From assembly GCA_030950975.1 (NCBI GenBank), contig JAUZQL010000306.1, positions 1-5,612 of the forward strand: DNA of 5,612 bases, given 5' to 3'. Positions 1 to 5,612 of this stretch are shown one piece after another; the stretch's first letter is position 1; each line of letters begins with the position of its first letter. The position numbers and the translations under genes were made by a program. Below the pieces are notes generated by a model. It had not been told where the DNA came from, ran no database searches, and saw nothing but the letters and a program-made list of their open reading frames with translations. The DNA comes from Mariprofundaceae bacterium. Lineage in GTDB: Bacteria; Pseudomonadota; Zetaproteobacteria; Mariprofundales; Mariprofundaceae.

Positions 1-310
1 GATAAAGATGAGGAAGAATCTCGGTATCCGAATCAGAAACAAAGTGAACACCTTCATCTTCTAATTGTTGGCGTAAATCAGGGTAGTTATAAATACACCC
101 ATTAAACACGACAACCACATCATCCACTTGCATGGGTTGATGACCACGTGCATCTGCGCCGACAATGGCAAGCCGATGATGCACTGCTGCAAAGGAGGCA
201 TCTTGATAATCACCATTATCATCAGGCCCTCGTTGAGACACTGCCGATGCCATACGCTGACATTCATGTAAACTTGGATACTGACCCCATAGCGCCACAA
301 AACCACACAT
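1..310 (-). CDS. Asparagine synthase-type glutamine amidotransferase, N-terminal part (runs off the left edge)
   Basis: The first 103 residues of a class II glutamine amidotransferase of the asparagine synthase (AsnB) family are visible; the rest lies beyond base 1. The domain hydrolyses glutamine and passes ammonia to a C-terminal ATP-dependent synthetase domain not seen here. The protein begins MCGF, so Cys2 becomes the N-terminal nucleophile after Met removal. Next come QRGPDD (26-31), HHRLAIV (44-50, with glutamine-binding Arg46), GHQPM (56-60), FNGCIYNY (69-76, oxyanion-hole Asn70 and Gly71) and SDSDTE (92-97, with Asp95). The start is fixed because an in-frame TAG (311-313) directly precedes the ATG. 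The RND stop codon is 6 nt upstream and the Shine-Dalgarno is weak, so translation may be coupled. Oddity: Cys72 sits where asparagine synthases normally have Glu (FNGEIYN). It could be true AsnB or a relative amidating another substrate, such as the N-acetylglutaminylglutamine amide enzyme. The family call is firm, the substrate is not. Confidence 0.93.
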   Translation of the reverse strand, partial: MCGFVALWGQYPSLHECQRMASAVSQRGPDDNGDYQDASFAAVHHRLAIVGADARGHQPMQVDDVVVVFNGCIYNYPDLRQQLEDEGVHFVSDSDTEILPHLY

Positions 311-316
311 CTATGA

Positions 317-3300
317 CTACTCGCGCCCTAACATGCGAAAAAATAAGCCACGCATATCCATGCCAATCCCCATCGCTGCAGGAATGGAAAACAAGGTAAT
401 GGCGGTAGAAAATAAAAGTCCCCATGATAATGCCAATGCCATTGGTGCAACAAAAGGATCAAAACCACCCCAACCATAAGCGGTGGGTAAAAGTCCGACC
501 ACGGTGGTAATGGTGGTAAGCAAGACGGCGCGTAAACGGCGTTGACCACTGCTGATAATGGCTTCACGCCAAGGTACACCTTCTTCTAACTGGCGTTGAA
601 TAAACACAGCCAAGACCAAGGAAGCATTCACCACCACACCTGTCAACGCAACAAATCCCATCATTGCCATAAATGAAAGCGGTTCACCGTGAAGATAAAA
701 ACCAACAACAATACCAATAGCACCAAAGGGTATCGCTAACATCACCAAAAAAGGATAACTGATACGGTTAAACTGAATGGCTAAAATGACAAAAATACCC
801 GCCAAGGCAAACATAAAACTATAAATAAGCCCCTGAACAGATTCTTTGCTGCGTTCTTGTTCCCCACCTAAATGATAACGTACCTTTTGAATATCATCAG
901 CCAACCATTCATCCGTACGTTTCATCACTTGCTCATTGAGTTCTTTGGAATTGATATGAATACGATCGACTTCGCTGGAGACATTGATAATGGGTCGCCC
1001 ATCTTTGTGTCGAATACTGCTACTGCCTTCCGTCTCCTCAATATGCGCTACACGCGATAAAGGCACCATGCCACCGCGTGCATTGGGAATGGCTAAATGC
1101 ATCAAGGTAGCTAAATGATGCTGTGCTTTTTCAGGGTAACGAATCGTCACATTCACTTCTTCTGTGCCTTGTTTCAAGGTTGAAACTCGAATGCCATCAA
1201 ACGCTGCTTTGATATGCAGTGCTGCTGTTTTTAAATCAATACCAGCATACGAAGCTTTGGCACGATCCAACACGATATGCAGCTCTTTTTGCCCTGGTTG
1301 CAAATCACTTTCAATCGCAGTTGCTCCCTCACTCGTATGAAGAAGATGCTCCAAACGCTTGGCAACACGCACTTTTGCGGCTTCATCGGATCCACTGATT
1401 TCTACTTGTAAGGCTCGCCCAACAGGTGGGCCTGAAGATTGCATGGCAAAACTAAGCTTCAAATCAGGAAACAATGCAGGAATATCCTTTTCAATGTTAT
1501 CCATCACCGTGTATGCTGATATGTCGCGTTGGGTAAACGGCGTTAAAATCACCCGCACAAAACCAAAACGGTCGCCCACTTGTTTCAATGATTCTCGTTG
1601 GTCGGCACTGTTTTCACCTGCCACAATAGTGGTGGTTTCCAGAATACTAGGGTCGATGCGTTGGCGTACTTCTTTATCCAATTGGATGAGTTGCTGAAAA
1701 TTATCTTCCAAGGTTGTGCCAATAGGGTTACTGACACGCAAATAAAACTCACTTTCCGCACCACCCGGGACTAATTGAAATTTCATATGACTCGCCGCTA
1801 GCCCCGTTGCAGCCAGTGCCAATAAGGTCAATAAAATAGTCAAATAACGAAGTTTGACAGCCAGTTTAAGGAATTTTCCATACAGATGATTAAACCAGTT
1901 AAATATTTTCCGTTCACGAGGATGTTGGTTGGCATTGGCAACATCACGAATATGATTGGGTAAAATAAAGAGAGCTTCCAGCAACGAAAAAGAAAGCAAT
2001 ACAATCACCACCACAGGAATCGAATAAATAAATTTTCCGATAATGCCATCCATGTACATCAAAGGTAAAAAAGCCACAATAGTAGTTAAAACAGTGGCTG
2101 TAACAGGCCCTGATAATTCATACGTACCTTCAATAGCGGCTTGTTCAGGCGGTAAACCACGTTCCATGTGCCATGTTGCATTTTCACCAATAATAATGGC
2201 ATCATCGACCATCAAACCCAAGACCATGATAAAACCAAACATGGTCAAAAGATTCAGTGTGACACCTGAAAAATACAACAATGCCAAACCTGAAAAGAAT
2301 ACAATCGGCAAACCCCATGCGGTGGTGATGGCAACTGCTGGACGTAAAAATAACAACAAGGTTAATAATACCAAGCCCAAACCAATGGCACCATTGCCTG
2401 TTAATACACCCAAACGAAGGCGTGTAATCAATGAAAAATCTTGATAAGTGCGAACTTCCATATGGTAGCGTTCAGGCACTGTATCCAAATAAGCACGTAC
2501 CCGATCCACCAAAGTAATAATATCTTCATCGCCTTTTTTCATGACAATAAAATTGACCGCAGGTTTGCCTTGTGCTGCCACCATACGATTGCTTCGTTCC
2601 AAGGCATTCTCAATATCAGCCACATCTTTGAGACGTAAGGTTTGTCCTTTATCATTGGCTCGCAAGACTAAATTTCCTGCATCTTCTGCCGATGTAAACT
2701 CACCCGTAATGCGGATGATTTGTTGCCCTTCATCTGATTTTAAACGCCCCCCCGGCGCATTGATATTCCAACCTTGTATCAAACGCACCACATCATTGAT
2801 GGATACACGTTGTTGCCGCATCTTTTTGGGATTTAACGTAATTCGAATTTCTTCTTTGCGATCCCCTTGCACAAAGGCATGAGATACACCTTTTAAATTC
2901 AGAATATCATCTTTGATATGCGTGCTGATATGTTTTAATTCTAAATCACTCACATCACCAAAAATAGTAAAACCCAATACAGGGGCTTGTTCTGATTTAA
3001 TTTCAGCAATCATAGGTGCGGCAGGCAAATCTATGGGCAAGGAAGCACGGTTGATACCTTGCTGAATATCAGAGACCAAACGTGATCGATCTTGATAATT
3101 TGGATCAACTTGAACGGTCATTGTCATGACACCTGTAAAGGCAGTTGCATACAAGGTATTGATGCCATCAATGCCTTTGAGTTCACGTTCAATCGGCGTT
3201 AATAAAAGATTTTCTACTTCCTTGGGCGATGCTCCCGGATAGGCTGCTGACACCACAATGGTGTCAAAATTCACGCTGGGAAACGCTTCGCGTTGGATAT

Positions 3301-3394
3301 TTAAAGCGGCATAAGCACCTGCTGCCAATAACATCAACGACAACAAATTAACCAGCAAACCTCGACGCACAAAAAAGCTAATCATTGCTTTCAT
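317..3394 (-). CDS. RND-family efflux permease (AcrB/HAE1-like), full length
   Basis: This is a 1025-residue inner-membrane transporter of the RND superfamily, a normal length for a drug or hydrophobic-compound exporter driven by the proton gradient. It shows the duplicated layout: TM1 (about 10-31), a periplasmic domain (about 32-330), TM2-6 (about 330-478), TM7 (about 515-534), a second periplasmic domain (about 535-855) and TM8-12 (about 856-1010), then a short tail. Family marks are FFVRRGLLVN (7-16), REAFPSV (35-41), YPGASPKEVE (52-61), NAPGG (212-216) and the TM4 acidic pair Asp397-Asp398 in MVDDAII. In TM10 the segment GVVVNASLVL (919-928) has no lysine where AcrB has Lys940. The ATG overlaps the kinase stop as ATGA, and AAGAG lies 7 nt upstream. 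Met4 gives the more usual MI-FF beginning but has a worse ribosome site. No adaptor or outer-membrane channel gene is in view, so the substrate is unknown and TolC-type export is unproven. Confidence 0.96.
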   Translation of the reverse strand: MKAMISFFVRRGLLVNLLSLMLLAAGAYAALNIQREAFPSVNFDTIVVSAAYPGASPKEVENLLLTPIERELKGIDGINTLYATAFTGVMTMTVQVDPNYQDRSRLVSDIQQGINRASLPIDLPAAPMIAEIKSEQAPVLGFTIFGDVSDLELKHISTHIKDDILNLKGVSHAFVQGDRKEEIRITLNPKKMRQQRVSINDVVRLIQGWNINAPGGRLKSDEGQQIIRITGEFTSAEDAGNLVLRANDKGQTLRLKDVADIENALERSNRMVAAQGKPAVNFIVMKKGDEDIITLVDRVRAYLDTVPERYHMEVRTYQDFSLITRLRLGVLTGNGAIGLGLVLLTLLLFLRPAVAITTAWGLPIVFFSGLALLYFSGVTLNLLTMFGFIMVLGLMVDDAIIIGENATWHMERGLPPEQAAIEGTYELSGPVTATVLTTIVAFLPLMYMDGIIGKFIYSIPVVVIVLLSFSLLEALFILPNHIRDVANANQHPRERKIFNWFNHLYGKFLKLAVKLRYLTILLTLLALAATGLAASHMKFQLVPGGAESEFYLRVSNPIGTTLEDNFQQLIQLDKEVRQRIDPSILETTTIVAGENSADQRESLKQVGDRFGFVRVILTPFTQRDISAYTVMDNIEKDIPALFPDLKLSFAMQSSGPPVGRALQVEISGSDEAAKVRVAKRLEHLLHTSEGATAIESDLQPGQKELHIVLDRAKASYAGIDLKTAALHIKAAFDGIRVSTLKQGTEEVNVTIRYPEKAQHHLATLMHLAIPNARGGMVPLSRVAHIEETEGSSSIRHKDGRPIINVSSEVDRIHINSKELNEQVMKRTDEWLADDIQKVRYHLGGEQERSKESVQGLIYSFMFALAGIFVILAIQFNRISYPFLVMLAIPFGAIGIVVGFYLHGEPLSFMAMMGFVALTGVVVNASLVLAVFIQRQLEEGVPWREAIISSGQRRLRAVLLTTITTVVGLLPTAYGWGGFDPFVAPMALALSWGLLFSTAITLFSIPAAMGIGMDMRGLFFRMLGRE

Positions 3395-4365
3395 TGGTTT
3401 TCTCTTAATAAACGGACAAGTGATTTAGGTAAGGGCAAGACACTTATTTCATCGTAAAGATGCTGCTTGGTCAAAGGTATTTCATCCAAAAACTGTGTTT
3501 TACCATCTCGATAGGCGAGACGTGAAAAAATACCAATGGCTTTCAAATGTCGCTGAAACGCAGTTAATCGAACACAATCATGCCAATGCGTGACATCTGT
3601 AAAAGAAGATTTTAATGAATGAGGAAGTGCCTCAAAAAAAATACTACTCCAAGCAAAACGTAAACTTTCAGGGTAATCTTGATAACAATCATACAATAAT
3701 GAAGCAAGGTCATAGGTTACAGGACCCATCACCGCATCTTGAAAATCAATGATACCCAAGGGTAAACCATCAGGTGGTAATATGAGATTGCGACTATGAA
3801 AATCCAAGTGGACTGGAACACAAGGCAAGCTTGCTAACATCGCCAAAGAAGGGCGTAAATCCCGATGGAAATCATCCCGTTGTTGTTGGTTGAGTTTAAC
3901 ATCAAGCACTTTGGGCAGATACCAATCCACATAAAGATCACATTCTTTTTGCATACGAGTAAGGTCAAATTGCGTTAAATCACATGTCATGCTTGATGCT
4001 TGTAACACATGCAATTGCCGCAAAGCATCGACAAACAAAGGCTCTAAAGGCATCCTTTTTTGACGGCAAACAGCCCAAGTATCATCGGCAAAATCTTCCA
4101 ACAATAAAAAACCTTGTTCGGCATCGAGTGCGATGCGTTGAGGAACCCGCAAGTTTGCATGTCTCAAACATGTTTGAAGGGTTAAAAAGGAAGATAAACT
4201 TTCTTTTTCTGGTGGCGCATCCATAAGTACCCATGTTTTTTCTTCACTACTGACTCGAAAATAACGGCGAAATGAAGCATCCCCTGCCAATGATTGCATG
4301 GAGAAAGTGGGTAAATCGAGGGTGTTTAACCAAGATAAGGCTTGTAAGGCACGCGCATCCTTCAT
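3391..4365 (-). CDS. amgK: AmgK-type N-acetylmuramate/N-acetylglucosamine 1-kinase (aminoglycoside phosphotransferase fold)
   Basis: This 324-residue cytoplasmic kinase belongs to the aminoglycoside phosphotransferase (APH/choline kinase) superfamily and looks most like AmgK. AmgK phosphorylates the anomeric position of MurNAc and GlcNAc in peptidoglycan recycling that bypasses MurA and fosfomycin. Visible marks are GDASFRRYFR (28-37, nucleotide-binding loop), MDAPPEKE (48-55), GFLLLEDF (85-92), the catalytic-loop pattern HLDFHSRN (186-193, with Asp188 and Asn193), IIDFQDAVMGPVTYDLASLL (205-224, with metal-binding Asp207) and QRHLKAIGIFSRLAYRDGK (271-289). GDASFRRYFR, IDFQDA and QRHLK together are typical of AmgK rather than of antibiotic-resistance kinases. 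Length fits the family. The start overlaps the preceding stop as ATGA with no clear Shine-Dalgarno, implying translational coupling. The usual partner, the MurU nucleotidyltransferase, is not adjacent: an RND permease follows. Leu187 replaces the more common Arg of HRD. Sugar specificity is inferred from similarity and not proven. Confidence 0.87.
   Translation of the reverse strand: MKDARALQALSWLNTLDLPTFSMQSLAGDASFRRYFRVSSEEKTWVLMDAPPEKESLSSFLTLQTCLRHANLRVPQRIALDAEQGFLLLEDFADDTWAVCRQKRMPLEPLFVDALRQLHVLQASSMTCDLTQFDLTRMQKECDLYVDWYLPKVLDVKLNQQQRDDFHRDLRPSLAMLASLPCVPVHLDFHSRNLILPPDGLPLGIIDFQDAVMGPVTYDLASLLYDCYQDYPESLRFAWSSIFFEALPHSLKSSFTDVTHWHDCVRLTAFQRHLKAIGIFSRLAYRDGKTQFLDEIPLTKQHLYDEISVLPLPKSLVRLLRENQ
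3402..3406 (-). promoter_or_regulatory. Probable ribosome binding site of the RND permease gene
   Basis: The minus strand reads AAGAG followed by 7 nt and the ATG at 3394-3392, inside the last codons of the AmgK-like gene. It supports the first ATG (in the ATGA overlap) over Met4, which would be 16 nt from this motif. The match is short, so termination-reinitiation from the upstream gene may contribute as much. Confidence 0.45.
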
Positions 4366-5105
4366 TGCGTGACCACTAAACCAGTGACATGAATGGATTC
4401 TTTCAGCTTTAATAAAGCTTTTTTAGCTGCTTTTTTATCCATATATTGCCCTGTGTAAATGCGATACCAAATACCTAATGTTGCCAAGTCTACTTCTTGA
4501 ATACGCGTTACAAGTCCCTTCTTTTTAAGCTTTTCCAAAAATAGCACAGCATCCGAACGTTTTTGGAAAGAAGCCAATTGAATCTGATACATTCGTTGGC
4601 TGTGGCTGATGGTTTCTTTTTTTACTGCGCTCGATACAGGTGGTTTCAGCGTATGCTTCTCAATTATCGGCGTTTGGAGCGTTTCTTGATGAATAACATC
4701 TCGATTTTTTAATGTTGAAGGCGTGCTTTCTTTCTTTTGAGGTGATTGATTCAACGTTGATGGTGTGACAGATTGATTGGGTAAATCATTATAAAATATC
4801 AAATCACCCACTTGTGTCATCGATACTTGTTCAGTTTTATGACGTTGTTTTGCGACCAGCCTTAAATTTTCCAATTCATTTTTTTGTTTTTGAATCAAAT
4901 TCTGTAAGCGTTCTTTATCTTGACTCGAAGCAATTTCAGCGCCTTGATCTCTACCAAGCCAAAATCCGCCTGAGAAAGCCAGCATCACCACAACCGCTAA
5001 TAAACCAATCAATACAACAATAGTCGTGCGACGAACAGGGCGCTCATCGTTTTCCTCAGGCTCGGAAGCAGGGACTTCAATATGGGCAAAATCCTTTCCA
5101 GACAT
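4362..5105 (-). CDS. SPOR-domain bitopic membrane protein, FtsN-like
   Basis: This 247-residue protein has the layout of FtsN-type division proteins, which bind denuded septal glycan strands and help activate septal synthesis. It has an acidic cytoplasmic stretch (about 9-22), a basic RPVRR (22-26), one membrane segment (about 27-50), a charged, probably coiled-coil region (about 60-92), a Ser/Thr/Pro/Lys-rich linker (about 112-168) and a C-terminal SPOR domain (about 171-245). SPOR signs are MYQIQLASF (172-180), a Lys-rich helix (187-197) and WYRIYTGQYMDKKAAKKALL (213-232). A short FYNDLP (104-109) before the linker resembles a stretch I associate with other SPOR proteins. The ATG at 5105 is chosen because GAAGAGG lies 8 nt upstream; an in-frame TTG at 5111 is only 2 nt from that site. 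Location 24 nt after argS matches the argS-ftsN order of Pseudomonas. Orthology with FtsN rather than another SPOR protein is likely but not certain from sequence this divergent. Confidence 0.88.
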   Translation of the reverse strand: MSGKDFAHIEVPASEPEENDERPVRRTTIVVLIGLLAVVVMLAFSGGFWLGRDQGAEIASSQDKERLQNLIQKQKNELENLRLVAKQRHKTEQVSMTQVGDLIFYNDLPNQSVTPSTLNQSPQKKESTPSTLKNRDVIHQETLQTPIIEKHTLKPPVSSAVKKETISHSQRMYQIQLASFQKRSDAVLFLEKLKKKGLVTRIQEVDLATLGIWYRIYTGQYMDKKAAKKALLKLKESIHVTGLVVTQ

Positions 5106-5113
5106 GATCAATA

Positions 5114-5120
5114 CCTCTTC
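5114..5120 (-). promoter_or_regulatory. Ribosome binding site of the SPOR-domain gene
   Basis: On the minus strand the bases read GAAGAGG, then 8 nt, then ATG at 5105-5103. This good Shine-Dalgarno spacing selects the ATG over the in-frame TTG at 5111-5109, which is just 2 nt from the motif. The site lies in the 24-nt gap after the argS stop. Confidence 0.7.
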
Positions 5121-5129
5121 ATCACTGGC

Positions 5130-5612
5130 TTACATCCGTTCAGGTGCTGAAACGCCCAATAGGGTTAAGGCATTAAAAATCACTTGCTTCACAGCACATG
5201 CCAATAATAAACGAGCTTGTGTTAAGGCTTCATCATCCGTAACCACACGATTTTTATGATAAAAACTATGAAAATCTGCGGCTAATTTCATCACATAAGT
5301 TGCCACTCGGTATGCTTCCAAACGATCTGCTGCGACTGCCAACATATCACCATACGCAAGCATATTGGCAATCAATGCTTGTTCTTCTGCGCTTACCAAA
5401 GGCGACACATCCACATCTTTCACAGGTAATAAGACAATGCCTTCTTCTTTTGCTTTTCTCAAAATAGCTGCAACACGTGCATGAGCATATTGCACATAAT
5501 ACACAGGGTTTTCATTGCTTTTTTCTTTGGCTTCTTCCAAGTCAAAATCGAACTGACTTTCGATGCGGCGTGTCATAAAATTAAAACGTACAGCATCCGA
5601 CCCAACTTCATC
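5130..5612 (-). CDS. argS: Arginyl-tRNA synthetase, C-terminal part (starts beyond the right edge)
   Basis: These are the last 160 residues of class I arginyl-tRNA synthetase, which charges tRNA-Arg with arginine in the cytoplasm. The reading frame is open to base 5612, so the catalytic HIGH and KMSKS parts lie outside the window. The fragment opens with DEVGSDAVRFNF, the conserved segment after the KMSKS region, and continues with SQFDFDLEEAKEKSNENPVY and VQYAHARVAAILRKA. These mark the junction into the helical DALR anticodon-binding domain that fills the remainder. It ends with the typical ArgS tail GVSAPERM and a TAA at 5130-5132. Nothing looks broken. It is the most upstream gene seen, and the SPOR-domain gene follows after 24 nt, probably on the same transcript; no terminator-like hairpin fits in that gap. 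Confidence 0.97.
   Translation of the reverse strand, partial: DEVGSDAVRFNFMTRRIESQFDFDLEEAKEKSNENPVYYVQYAHARVAAILRKAKEEGIVLLPVKDVDVSPLVSAEEQALIANMLAYGDMLAVAADRLEAYRVATYVMKLAADFHSFYHKNRVVTDDEALTQARLLLACAVKQVIFNALTLLGVSAPERM

Noticed and set aside
61..306. Minus-strand 81-residue frame overlapping the amidotransferase
   Set aside because: It is out of frame with the obvious MCGF-starting amidotransferase, which carries all the family motifs, and looks like no protein family I know.
2747..2753. Run of seven G (minus strand) in the RND gene as a phase-variation tract
   Set aside because: It encodes the conserved Pro-Gly-Gly of the family's NAPGG motif, the frame is intact, and seven bases is short for a contingency locus.
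2043..2882. Plus-strand open frames opposite the RND gene, such as 2043-2444 and 2541-2882
   Set aside because: They are antisense to a clearly conserved permease, resemble no protein family I know and lack convincing ribosome sites; they are shadows of the real frame.
3984..4226. Plus-strand 80-residue frame opposite the kinase
   Set aside because: It is antisense to the conserved AmgK-like gene and shows no recognisable motif.
4405..4424. Inverted repeat AGCTTTA-A-TAAAGCT followed by a T run on the plus strand, terminator-like
   Set aside because: It lies inside the SPOR coding sequence and would act only on antisense transcripts. With a real loop the stem is about 5 AT-rich pairs. Lys/Ala/Leu codons explain the pattern.
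4711..4765. Two similar stretches in the SPOR gene linker, both encoding TPSTL
   Set aside because: The copies are short, imperfect and 42 nt apart in a low-complexity linker, so chance or relaxed linker evolution suffices.
5106..5111. TTG start at 5111 for the SPOR gene, adding two residues
   Set aside because: The Shine-Dalgarno GAAGAGG is only 2 nt from this TTG but 8 nt from the ATG at 5105, so the ATG is favoured.

Overview
The window shows a Gram-negative bacterium, most likely a proteobacterium. Base composition is moderate to slightly AT-rich by eye. An arginyl-tRNA synthetase gene followed directly by a SPOR-domain (FtsN-like) gene is an arrangement known from gammaproteobacteria such as Pseudomonas. 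An AmgK-type kinase and an RND permease also fit a diderm cell. I cannot name the genus.

All real genes lie on the minus strand and are read from high to low coordinates: argS (C-terminal part only, entering at the right edge), an FtsN-like SPOR-domain membrane protein (4362-5105), an AmgK-type sugar kinase (3391-4365), an RND efflux permease (317-3394), and the N-terminal part of an asparagine-synthase-type glutamine amidotransferase that leaves at the left edge (1-310). The spacing is very tight: 24 nt, a 4-nt ATGA overlap, another ATGA overlap, and 6 nt. There is no gene-free stretch long enough for an obvious promoter or terminator, so the five genes look like one transcription unit.

Functionally, three of the five can be tied to the envelope: a septal peptidoglycan-binding protein, a kinase for recycled cell-wall amino sugars, and an inner-membrane RND pump. 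The pump lacks the transmembrane lysine of the AcrB proton relay and has no adaptor or outer-membrane channel gene beside it. The flanking genes are argS, which is housekeeping, and a glutamine-dependent amidotransferase whose substrate cannot be read from this fragment. I saw no RNA gene, mobile element, CRISPR array or phage gene. The window is mostly ordinary core genome. The points worth following are the gene grouping, the missing murU partner, and two active-site substitutions.
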